5,497 bases of DNA from Acidobacteriota bacterium. Lineage in GTDB: Bacteria > Acidobacteriota > Terriglobia > Acidiferrales > UBA7541. The position numbers and the translations under genes were made by a program. Position 1 is the first letter of the stretch. Every line of letters begins with the position of its first letter. Below, piece after piece: positions 1 through 5,497 of this stretch. The notes under the pieces were generated by a model. That model made no database searches. It was not told where the DNA came from and saw nothing but the letters and a program-made list of their open reading frames with translations. The stretch is from assembly GCA_003224515.1 (NCBI GenBank), contig QHZC01000681.1, forward strand, positions 1 through 5,497, written 5' to 3'.

Positions 1-879
1 ACCCTCCGTTCTCATCTCATTCAGATTGACGTAGCCTTCCAGCACGATCTCCGCGCGGGCAGGCACCTCCAGATCGTTGGTCTCGCAAGGCACCATTTCC
101 ACGGGCTCGCGCCGCAAGAAGCCGGCGAACATCATCTCATCGAGGTCCGCCGGAATCGGCAGCATTCCTGACAGCGCCGTCGCTGGATCGGCGCCAATCA
201 CTACGCTTGCGGGAATCCTGCCTTCGGGATTCTTGGCTTTCGCTCGCCGAAAATGCTCCGCCCCGTGTTTCTGCGTCTGCCAGTGCATTCCCGTCGTCCG
301 CTCGTCGTAAACTTGCATTCGGTACATCCCCACATTCCGCTTTCCGGTCTCCGGATTTTTCGTGAACACCAGCGGAAATGTAATGAAGCGCCCGCCATCC
401 TGCGGCCAGCATTTGAGGATGGGAAAGTCGAACAGGTTGACGTCACTTCCCTTCTGAATGACTTCCTTGCAGGCTCCGGTCTTTACACTTTTTGGGAAAA
501 ACGATCCGAGTTCCGCCAGCTTCGGGAGCATCTTGATTTTCTCGAAGAGCCCTTGCGGAGTCTCCATTGCCAGGAATCCGCGGATTCGCGCCGCTACCTC
601 ATCCAGACCCTCCACTTCAAACGCCAATGCCATCCGCCGTACGCTTCCAAACGCATTGATCAGCAAGGGATGCCGCGATCCCTTGGGCTTTTCGAACAGT
701 AGCGCCGGGTTACCTCCGAGTGGGACGGACATTCTTGCCTGTCCGCCTTGTTTGCCCCGCATGACCCGCTGTACCACTTCTGCAATCTCCAAAACAGGGT
801 CCACTTCCGCGCGAATCCGCTTCAGCTCCCCTTCCTTCTCCAGCTTCCGCACAAACTCCCGCAAATCCTGATACGCCAC
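1..879 (-). CDS. UbiD-family prenylated-FMN-dependent decarboxylase (N-terminal 293 codons, runs off the left edge)
   Basis: The minus strand is open from a GTG at 879 to the window edge, giving 293 residues beginning MAYQDLREFVRKLEKEGELK. UbiD enzymes add or remove a carboxyl group on aromatic or unsaturated acids using prenylated FMN made by UbiX, and often act in ubiquinone or menaquinone synthesis. Family marks seen: NVGMYRMQ at 182-189, with the Asn and Arg typical of metal/cofactor binding and catalysis; a TQKHG stretch at 202-206 with the likely metal-binding His; DEMMFAGFLR at 247-256 with the conserved Glu; and LEVPARAEIVLEG at 270-282 with further conserved acidic residues. Full-length members are about 480-620 residues, so the C-terminal part lies outside. 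The start is well fixed: an in-frame TGA lies seven codons upstream (898-900), with no ATG, GTG or TTG between. Family assignment is strong. The substrate (a quinone precursor or another aromatic acid) cannot be decided here. Confidence 0.93.
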   Translation of the reverse strand, partial: MAYQDLREFVRKLEKEGELKRIRAEVDPVLEIAEVVQRVMRGKQGGQARMSVPLGGNPALLFEKPKGSRHPLLINAFGSVRRMALAFEVEGLDEVAARIRGFLAMETPQGLFEKIKMLPKLAELGSFFPKSVKTGACKEVIQKGSDVNLFDFPILKCWPQDGGRFITFPLVFTKNPETGKRNVGMYRMQVYDERTTGMHWQTQKHGAEHFRRAKAKNPEGRIPASVVIGADPATALSGMLPIPADLDEMMFAGFLRREPVEMVPCETNDLEVPARAEIVLEGYVNLNEMRTEG

Positions 880-883
880 ACAT

Positions 884-888
884 CCTCC
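884..888 (-). promoter_or_regulatory. Shine-Dalgarno GGAGG deciding the GTG start of the UbiD-family gene
   Basis: On the minus strand GGAGG stands four bases before the GTG at 879. An ATG overlapping the same stretch is out of frame and opens only a short unrelated reading frame, so GTG is the start that fits both the protein family and the ribosome binding site. The spacing is slightly short. Confidence 0.7.
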
Positions 889-927
889 GTAAGAGATTCA
901 TCGACGCCAATAATTCGAAGTTATAAC

Positions 928-957
928 GGCGGTTTTAGTCCGCCAATCCTTCGGCGG
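928..957. repeat. Alternating GGCGG / CCGCC / GGCGG inverted repeat
   Basis: GGCGG at 928-932, CCGCC at 940-944 and GGCGG at 953-957 form three arms in which the middle one can pair with either neighbour (loops of 7 and 8 bases). A further copy, AGCCGCC at 1015-1021, can pair with GGCGGCT at 953-959. The layout resembles a small REP-like palindromic element or a leader with alternative hairpins. There is no T-run after it to mark a terminator. Function is unknown. Confidence 0.45.
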
Positions 958-1162
958 CTGGCACCCTGAACCGGAAACTGTAGCACGAACGCACTGTCCA
1001 GCGGCCTTCCGCGGAGCCGCCATTCTTGCTCAGCCGCTCCTCGGAACTAAGGCCTCACCTCAATCCCAGCACTCTAGAAAGGAACCGAAGCAGACATAAC
1101 TTCCACCTAACGAGCGGCCGTAGCGGGCATCCAAGAGCTGAAGAACATGACGCAAGTGCCGC

Positions 1163-1167
1163 GAGGA
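1163..1167 (+). promoter_or_regulatory. Shine-Dalgarno GAGGA before the alcohol dehydrogenase remnant
   Basis: GAGGA lies eight bases before the ATG at 1176, which begins MPKMKIAVVT, the point where similarity to zinc alcohol dehydrogenases starts. This favours 1176 over the upstream in-frame ATG at 1026. Confidence 0.55.
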
Positions 1168-1175
1168 ACAGACCA

Positions 1176-2147
1176 ATGCCAAAAATGAAGATAGCCGTGG
1201 TGACCAACCCCGGTCGCGATTTTGAGATTCAAGAGCGCGATGTTCCCCAGCCCGGTCCGGGGCAAGTGCGCATCCTTGTGCAAGCATGCGGAATTTGTTT
1301 CAGCGACCATCTCGTCAAGGATACCCCCATGCCCGGACAGCTTTATCCCCGCTCCCCGGGCCACGAAGTCGCGGGGGTAATCGACGACGTCGGCGCCGGC
1401 GTCACTTTCTGGAAAAAAGGCCAGCGCGTTGGCATTGGATGGCACGGCGGGCAAGACGGGACCTGCCTCCAGTGCCGCCGCGGTGATTTCGGAAATTGTG
1501 CAAATCTAAATATAACCGGAATCAGCTACGACGGCGGCTACGCCGAGTACATGCTCGCCCCCGTCGCAGCCCTCGCCCAAATGCCGAACTCGCTCGATCC
1601 CGCCGATGCCGCGCCGCTCCTCTGCGCCGGCATCACCACCTTCAACGCTTTGCGCCACAGCCGTGCCTTCCCGGGAGATTTGGTGGCGGTACAAGGAATC
1701 GGCGGCCTCGGCCACCTTGGCGTTCAGTTCGCTAACAAGTTCGGCTATCGCGTGGCAGCCATCAGCCGGGGCAAGGAAACCGAGCCGCCAAAAGACTCGG
1801 CGCCCACATTTTTATAGATAGCGCCGCCGCCAATGCCGCAGCCGAACTCCAAAAACTTGGCGGCGCACAAGTCATCCTCGCAACCGCCCCGAGCGCCAAG
1901 GCCATGACCGCTCTCGTCGACGGCCTCGGCCCCAACGGCAAAATGGTGGTCGTAGGAGCTAGCATGGACCCTATCGAGGTGCCTCCCGCGAAAATTCTCT
2001 TCGGCAGGAAACGCATCCAAGGCTGGGCCTCGGGAATCCCCACGGACTCCGAAGATGCCCTGCGCTTCGCCGAACTGACAAGTGAACGAAGCCTAAGCCC
2101 GCATGACCAGCGGTAAGGCCGAATTCCGTGTTGTTTTGACGATGTAA
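1176..2147 (+). pseudogene. Zinc-dependent alcohol dehydrogenase (MDR family), disrupted by frameshift, deletion and nonsense codon
   Basis: An intact member would be a cytosolic NAD(P)-dependent, zinc-containing alcohol/aldehyde oxidoreductase of about 340 residues. Visible parts: catalytic-zinc Cys38 in CGICFSD, GHE at 62-64, second catalytic Cys150 in LLCAG, structural-zinc loop at 94-108, and nucleotide-binding GIGGLGHLG at 174-182. The first frame (codons from 1176) ends at TAG 1815-1817 after an unrelated tail. The expected protein resumes one base back: AKRLGAHIFIDS from about 1787, continuing through the Rossmann fold to LRFAELTS near 2083. This places a net one-base loss at about 1775-1787. 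The sequence then jumps back to the first frame as VNEA-stop-ARMTSGKAEFRVVLTM (2082-2144), ending in TAA. The usual 13-15 residues between LRFAELT and NEAYARM are missing, and the expected Tyr codon is TAA (2094-2096). Three separate lesions make a real pseudogene much likelier than one sequencing error. The first structural-zinc Cys is Asp94. Confidence 0.88.
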
Positions 2148-2187
2148 TCGGGTCTTAGTCCTAACTGCTCCTATCGCACTCCTGCGC

Positions 2188-2197
2188 GAAACGTTTC
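2188..2197. promoter_or_regulatory. GAAACGTTTC palindrome, LacI-family operator-like
   Basis: This perfect 10-bp palindrome centred on CG has the form typical of LacI/GalR-family operators. It sits 41 bases after the dead dehydrogenase stop and has no clear target gene. A chance palindrome this short is possible. Confidence 0.2.
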
Positions 2198-2395
2198 AAG
2201 GTGACACAAGATGTCTCAGAGTGGTCAATTTTCGCCTGAGCACTCTGCCCCTTTTCTTCTGCCGCTCGCCACCGGTGCCCTAACCGCTGCGCACGAAAAG
2301 ACTTACCTTTGTCATTGGAGACAGGCTTTTATTCCGTGCCACCGAGCGATTGGCCGCTCAATTGCATCCTGTGTGACGGCGTTGAACCGAGCGTT

Positions 2396-2414
2396 CGTAC
2401 ACACCGTGTGTACG
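2396..2414. promoter_or_regulatory. Perfect 19-bp palindrome, operator-like
   Basis: CGTACACACCGTGTGTACG consists of two exact 9-base arms around a single C. A one-base centre is poor for a simple RNA hairpin but suits binding by a dimeric repressor such as a TetR- or GntR-type regulator. It lies 133 bases before the small membrane protein gene, the nearest intact gene downstream. The regulator is not in the window. Confidence 0.4.
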
Positions 2415-2547
2415 TCCCTCGCATAGTCCCGCGAACGTTGCCATCGGCGGGGAAATCGGCCTAGCCAGCTAGAAAAGAGGGCCGTAGACCCAAGAGCATG
2501 CCGGCCAATTGTTCTACTAGTCTCTTGGTCTGGTTCGCTTACTTGAC

Positions 2548-2820
2548 ATGCTGAAGATGCTCCATCTGATTCGACTCGATTATCTATCCTGCGTTTTGAC
2601 CGTGCTGGCCACTGTGCTGATTGGCAAGAAACTCTGGCAAGGGTGGGTCGTCGCCGGAATCAACAGCGCCGTGGTCTGCGTCATCGGTATTCGCACCGCC
2701 CAATTCGGCTTCGTCCCCGCAAATCTCCTCTGCATCGCCCTGTACACCAGCAACCTGTTCAATTGGCGGGTTAGAACGCAGCCTTCTCGCGAGACGAAAA
2801 AAGTAGAGTCCGATTCCTAG
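2548..2820 (+). CDS. Small integral membrane protein, PnuC-like
   Basis: Ninety residues with about three hydrophobic segments at roughly 11-26, 32-49 and 53-72, followed by a polar, charged C-terminal tail (RTQPSRETKKVESDS). The pattern of GW, then Asn, then TAQFGFVPANL, then Y..NLFNW is like small membrane proteins related to part of the PnuC nicotinamide riboside/mononucleotide transporter. PnuC itself is over 200 residues, so this is at most a fragment-sized relative, and transport activity is not established. The start is ATG 2548; an in-frame TAG (2518-2520) bounds it upstream. A second ATG at codon 4 (2557) is possible. Neither has a good ribosome binding site. It stands alone, 113 bases before the desulfurase gene, so a functional link to the sulfur genes is not indicated. 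Confidence 0.65.
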   Translation: MLKMLHLIRLDYLSCVLTVLATVLIGKKLWQGWVVAGINSAVVCVIGIRTAQFGFVPANLLCIALYTSNLFNWRVRTQPSRETKKVESDS

Positions 2821-2933
2821 GTCTCGCCATTTACGACCTTCCGCTTTCCCTTGCACTCCCCGACGGCCATCAAATTCTGGCCCCAAGTTAGCTCGCCACT
2901 TTATCCCCGCCCTGTTATCCTGAGAGCACCGCC

Positions 2934-4166
2934 ATGAACCGCGTGTATCTTGATTTCAACGCCACGACGCCGGTTGAGCCGGAAGTGCTCGACGCCATGC
3001 TTCCCTATTTCTCGGCGGAATTTGGCAATGCGGCTTCCATCCACACCTTTGGCCAAAAGTCTCGCGCTGCCGTTGAGACCGCGCGTGAAAAAGTGGCCGC
3101 CCTGATCGGTGCTCGCCCCCAGGAAATCGTCTTCACCAGCGGTGGCACAGAATCCGACAATCACGCCATCTTTGGAATTGTGGCACAGCCACTCCTGCCT
3201 ACTCTGAGCGAAGCCGAAGGGAGCTCGCCGAAGGGGGCTGTGCGCTCCCGCCAAATTGGAAGGCACATCATCACCAGTGTCATCGAACACGAAGCGGTCC
3301 TCAACGCCTGCCAAGCTCTCGAAAAAGAAGGCATTCGCGTCACCTATCTGCGGACCGATCGCGAAGGACAGATCGAGCTGGAGGAGCTGCACCGTGCCAT
3401 CCGGCCGGAAACCATCCTCATCACCATCATGCACGCGAACAACGAGCTCGGCAGCGTCCAGCCACTCGAAGAAATCGGCCGCATCGCCGCCGAAGCCGAC
3501 GTTTACTTCCACACCGACGCTGTACAATCGGCGGGGAAAATCCCGATCAATGTCGATGCCTTGGGAGTCGATCTCCTCTCTATTTCCGGCCACAAATTGT
3601 ATGCCCCCAAGGGAATCGGTGCCCTGTACATCCGTGGCGGAACACGCTTGCGGCAACTTTTGTACGGCGGACATCACCAGCGCGGCTTCCGCCCCGGTAC
3701 AGAAAACGTCGCCGCCATCGTGGGACTCGGCAAGGCCGCAGAAATCGCCCGCAAGTCCCTCGCGGAAGACGCCCGGCGCGTCTCCACTTTTCGCGACAAC
3801 TTACAGCAAGGTCTGCTCCAGCGCGTTCCGCAGTCGCGTGTGAACGGTGCCGCGGCACCGCGCACTCCCAACACCACAAACCTCGTTTTCCCCGGCGTCG
3901 AAGGCGAAGCCCTGCTTATTGCCCTCGACCTAAGAGGTCTGGCCTGCTCGACCGGAGCCGCTTGTTCCTCGGGCGCCGTGGAGCCATCCCACGTGCTTAC
4001 CGCCATAGGTCTGCCGCCGGAAGAAGCCCGCGCTAGTCTGCGCTTCAGCCTAGGCCGTCACACCACTTCGGCAGACCTTGATTTCGCCCTCAACGTGGTT
4101 CCCGCCGCGGTCGCCCAGCTCCGCGAGTTATCCCCCGCCTATCGAAAGGTAGCTAAAGCCGGGTAA
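2934..4166 (+). CDS. Cysteine desulfurase, NifS/IscS type (class V aminotransferase fold)
   Basis: A PLP enzyme of 410 residues that converts L-cysteine to L-alanine and holds the sulfur as a cysteine persulfide for transfer. Landmarks: N-terminal VYLDFNATTPV (4-14); SGGTES (69-74, cofactor phosphate); His119 in SVIEHEAV; HANNELGS (167-174); HTDAVQS with Asp195 and Gln198; PLP-binding Lys221 in SGHKLYAPKG; RPGTENV (253-259); and persulfide-forming Cys344 in GAACSSGAVEPSHVL. Spacing from His119 to Lys221 (102) matches E. coli IscS (His104-Lys206), and Lys to Cys is within one. The gap from Thr72 to His119 is about 19 residues longer than in IscS, locating an insert at roughly 86-105 (listed separately). 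The start ATG 2934 has only a weak GAGAG upstream, but the protein begins as the family should. The mnmA frame follows directly, so the likely job is sulfur supply for tRNA thiolation, as with YrvO in Bacillus; a general Fe-S cluster role is an alternative. All catalytic residues are intact. Confidence 0.95.
   Translation: MNRVYLDFNATTPVEPEVLDAMLPYFSAEFGNAASIHTFGQKSRAAVETAREKVAALIGARPQEIVFTSGGTESDNHAIFGIVAQPLLPTLSEAEGSSPKGAVRSRQIGRHIITSVIEHEAVLNACQALEKEGIRVTYLRTDREGQIELEELHRAIRPETILITIMHANNELGSVQPLEEIGRIAAEADVYFHTDAVQSAGKIPINVDALGVDLLSISGHKLYAPKGIGALYIRGGTRLRQLLYGGHHQRGFRPGTENVAAIVGLGKAAEIARKSLAEDARRVSTFRDNLQQGLLQRVPQSRVNGAAAPRTPNTTNLVFPGVEGEALLIALDLRGLACSTGAACSSGAVEPSHVLTAIGLPPEEARASLRFSLGRHTTSADLDFALNVVPAAVAQLRELSPAYRKVAKAG
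3189..3248 (+). repeat. In-frame insert in the desulfurase, LSEVEG/PSTSLRTG-type dispersed repeat
   Basis: This stretch encodes PLLPTLSEAEGSSPKGAVRS, which the family lacks between the SGGTES and SVIEH motifs. The core ACTCTGAGCGAAGCCGAAGG reads LSEAEG on this strand and PSASLRV on the other. From memory, near-identical motifs (LSEVEG, PSTSLRTG) recur in many environmental bacterial genomes as a short mobile or dispersed repeat. The edges are approximate: they are inferred from residue spacing in IscS, not from an alignment. Confidence 0.6.
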
Positions 4167-4167
4167 A

Positions 4168-4206
4168 ATGAAGCTGCAGGGGCACGATCAATCGCGCCCT
4201 TCTTGA
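4168..4206 (+). other. Twelve-codon open stretch in the mnmA frame, ended by TGA
   Basis: ATG 4168 begins one base after the desulfurase TAA (4164-4166) and is in the same frame as mnmA. It reads MKLQGHDQSRPS and stops at TGA 4204-4206. After the TGA the frame continues open, with no ATG, GTG or TTG, as TETHHGLIAVA into the MnmA P-loop. It could be the true N-terminus of mnmA interrupted by a nonsense codon, or a short coupled leader from which ribosomes re-start at 4240. No strong ribosome binding site is visible before either ATG. Confidence 0.5.
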
Positions 4207-4239
4207 ACCGAAACTCACCACGGGCTTATCGCCGTCGCC

Positions 4240-5319
4240 ATGTCCGGTGGCGTCGACTCCTCGACCGTTGCCGCTCTCTTGCAGCAGCAAGGTCGTACCG
4301 TTGTCGGCCTCACAATGCAGCTCTGGAACCAACGCCGCCTGCCTGAACTGCTGGGTGACTGCCCGGCGCAGCACCGCTGCTGCTCGCTCGATGACGTCTA
4401 TGACGCCAAGGCCGTAGCGCAGCACCTGAATTTTCCGCATTACGTTGTGAACTTCGAGGAGCACTTCGAGGCGCGCGTTGTGCGCCCCTTCGTGGACCAG
4501 TATCTTGCTGGCCGCACGCCCATCGCCTGCACCAATTGCAACGCCGATGTGAAGTTTGAGCTGCTGTTGCGTATGGCGCGCCAGATCGGCGCCGAGCTTC
4601 TTGCCACCGGTCACTACGCGCGAATTCGCGAGAACGGCGATACCGGCCGGCGGGAATTGCTACGCGCGCGCGACGAATCGAAGGACCAGTCCTATTTCCT
4701 CTGGGGCCTCTCACAGGAACAACTTTCCGGCAGCGACTTCCCCCTCGGCGAGCTCACCAAGGAAGAAGTGCGCGCCCTGGCCCGCCGCGTGAAATTGCCC
4801 GTCGCCGAAAAGCCGGAAAGCATGGAATTATGCTTCGTGCCGAACGGCAACTACGTGCAATTCATCCAGGCGTATTCACAAGAGCGCAGCATCTCGCTGC
4901 AGAACGGCCGTGGTGAAATCGTAAGCGAGAGCGGCGAAGTGATCGGCCGCCACAACGGCGTTCACAATTTCACGATCGGCCAGCGCAAGGGCCTCGGCTT
5001 TGCCGCCGGCAAGCCCCTCTACGTTCTCTCGATTGACTCGGAGAAGAACCGCGTCGTCGTCGGCGAAGACGATGTCCTCAGAAAGACAGAATGCGAAGTG
5101 GAGGGCGTGAATTGGATTTCCTGCGAGAAGCCATCCGCCCCGTTTCGCGCTTTCGTAAAAATCCGCCACAAGCACGAGCCTGCGCCCGCCATGATTGAGC
5201 CGATGGACGCTGGCAGCGCGCGCGTCACTTTCGACACACCGCAACGCGCCATCACTCCCGGCCAGGCTGCCGTTTTCTACCACGGCGACATCGTTCTAGG
5301 CGGCGGCTGGATCCCCTGA
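4240..5319 (+). CDS. mnmA: tRNA-specific 2-thiouridylase MnmA (TrmU)
   Basis: MnmA adenylates U34 of Glu, Gln and Lys tRNAs and then inserts sulfur to give 2-thiouridine, which helps decoding at the wobble position. From ATG 4240 the product is 359 residues (E. coli 368). Seen: PP-loop ATP site SGGVDSS at 2-8; catalytic Cys100 in TNCN after AGRTP; ATGHYARI at 122-129; KDQSYFLWGL at 148-157; partner Cys198 in SMELCFVPNGNY; NFTIGQRKGLG at 243-253; and a C-terminal beta-barrel part ending FYHGDIVLGGGWIP. Both catalytic cysteines and the ATP loop are intact. The start is doubtful: relatives have a beta strand (here IAVA, 4228-4239) just before MSGG, and that strand is in frame but has no ordinary start codon after the TGA at 4204. 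Starting at 4240 would remove it. The desulfurase upstream most likely provides the sulfur and probably shares its transcript. Confidence 0.92.
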   Translation: MSGGVDSSTVAALLQQQGRTVVGLTMQLWNQRRLPELLGDCPAQHRCCSLDDVYDAKAVAQHLNFPHYVVNFEEHFEARVVRPFVDQYLAGRTPIACTNCNADVKFELLLRMARQIGAELLATGHYARIRENGDTGRRELLRARDESKDQSYFLWGLSQEQLSGSDFPLGELTKEEVRALARRVKLPVAEKPESMELCFVPNGNYVQFIQAYSQERSISLQNGRGEIVSESGEVIGRHNGVHNFTIGQRKGLGFAAGKPLYVLSIDSEKNRVVVGEDDVLRKTECEVEGVNWISCEKPSAPFRAFVKIRHKHEPAPAMIEPMDAGSARVTFDTPQRAITPGQAAVFYHGDIVLGGGWIP

Positions 5320-5497
5320 ACAACAATTTTTCAACAGAAGGCCGTAAGTACTGCGAACCGGCAGGAACAGACACATTGGCGAATCTAGAGTAGCCGAATT
5401 ACGGTGCAGCATGGATGAAGCTCGCAGAAAGGAGGTGTCCGAAGCGAAAAAAAAACGGATCCGAAAAAGTCCTTATTCCTTCTGAAAACTAAAAACT
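5320..5497. other. Region after mnmA, no convincing gene
   Basis: No hairpin with a T-run that would serve as a terminator for mnmA is apparent. A 24-codon frame at 5411-5485 (MDEARRKEVSEAKKKRIRKS and four more) is very basic and contains a run of nine A bases at 5447-5455. It has no recognised relative and no proper ribosome binding site before its ATG. A strong SD-like AAAGGAGGT at 5428-5436 has no usable start codon at the right distance. CGGATCCG at 5456-5463 is a short palindrome. The last bases (AAAACT repeated) are AT-rich and may precede a gene beyond the edge. Confidence 0.4.

Larger units (their letters stand above)
880..1175. other. Divergent intergenic region without a gene
   Basis: These 296 bases separate the leftward UbiD-family gene from the rightward alcohol dehydrogenase remnant, so promoters for both directions should lie here. 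There is an AT-rich patch around 909-926 (containing TTATAA), but I cannot assign a convincing -35/-10 pair on either strand. The plus-strand frame of the dehydrogenase is open back to an ATG at 1026, but the extra 50 residues are Arg/Ser-rich, resemble nothing in the family and precede the proper start. I therefore treat 1026-1175 as noncoding. Confidence 0.6.
2148..2547. other. 400-base stretch with no convincing gene
   Basis: A 71-codon frame from ATG 2211 has an SD-like AAGGTGA six bases upstream, but its protein (MSQSGQFSPEHSAPFLLPLA and onward) has no recognisable domain and its third-base composition looks mixed, so I do not call it a gene. The stretch contains a 10-bp palindrome at 2188-2197, a perfect 19-bp palindrome at 2396-2414, and an inverted repeat joining 2486-2496 with 2522-2531. 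The segment around 2219-2250 (GTGGTCAATTTTCGCCTGAG) looks to me like the tail end of an IS21-type element, but only weakly. The region may be a decayed insertion scar beside the broken dehydrogenase gene. Confidence 0.45.

Noticed and set aside
1026..1175. N-terminal extension of the dehydrogenase frame from ATG 1026
   Set aside because: The 50 extra residues do not match the family, and a ribosome binding site sits before ATG 1176.
2211..2426. 71-codon frame with an SD-like sequence upstream
   Set aside because: No domain, no membrane or signal pattern that persuades, and mixed third-base use. It also runs through the palindrome at 2396-2414.
2901..3677. 258-codon open frame on the minus strand opposite the desulfurase
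   Set aside because: It is an antisense shadow of a clear gene with intact catalytic motifs. Its product resembles nothing I recognise.
4204..4252. TGA as a selenocysteine codon, with the hairpin at 4236-4252 as a SECIS element
   Set aside because: The site is in the unconserved N-terminal tail, MnmA is not a known selenoprotein, and the short stem is a weak match to any SECIS.
5425..5440. AGAAAGGAGGTG resembling the reverse complement of the 16S rRNA 3' end
   Set aside because: The match breaks after about 12 bases, and the neighbouring bases do not fit 16S rRNA. It is better read as a chance SD-like string.
1..5497. CRISPR arrays, tRNA genes or phage modules
   Set aside because: No regularly spaced repeats, tRNA-like cloverleaf or phage genes were apparent on reading both strands.

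Overview
The window looks like a piece of a soil-type, GC-rich bacterial chromosome. An Acidobacteriota host is my best guess. It rests on the general style of the UbiD, MnmA and zinc alcohol dehydrogenase proteins and on the loose gene packing. I could run no search, so treat the lineage as an inference.

Layout, left to right. Positions 1-879 (minus strand) hold the N-terminal 293 codons of a UbiD-family decarboxylase that runs off the left edge. It starts with GTG and has a clear Shine-Dalgarno sequence. Positions 880-1175 are a divergent intergenic region with a compact set of GGCGG/CCGCC inverted repeats. Positions 1176-2147 (plus strand) carry a zinc-dependent alcohol dehydrogenase that is clearly a pseudogene: a one-base frameshift in the NAD-binding domain, a lost stretch of about 40 bases near the C-terminus, and a nonsense codon just before the otherwise recognisable C-terminal residues. 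Positions 2148-2547 contain no convincing gene but do contain a perfect 19-bp palindrome and other small symmetric sites. Positions 2548-2820 encode a 90-residue membrane protein resembling small PnuC-like proteins.

The functional core is 2934-5319 (plus strand): a NifS/IscS-type cysteine desulfurase followed by the tRNA 2-thiouridylase MnmA. The desulfurase takes sulfur from cysteine as an enzyme-bound persulfide. MnmA uses activated sulfur to make 2-thiouridine at the wobble position (U34) of Glu, Gln and Lys tRNAs. Adjacent genes suggest a dedicated sulfur donor, as with YrvO-MnmA in Bacillus. The tail, 5320-5497, has no recognisable gene.

Two features deserve most attention. The desulfurase has an in-frame insert of about 19 residues that looks like a dispersed LSEVEG/PSTSLRTG-type repeat landed inside the gene. 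The mnmA frame is open from an ATG one base after the desulfurase stop, but an in-frame TGA lies before the P-loop, so either the gene starts unusually late or its 5' end is damaged or misread. I see no wholly new multi-gene system here.
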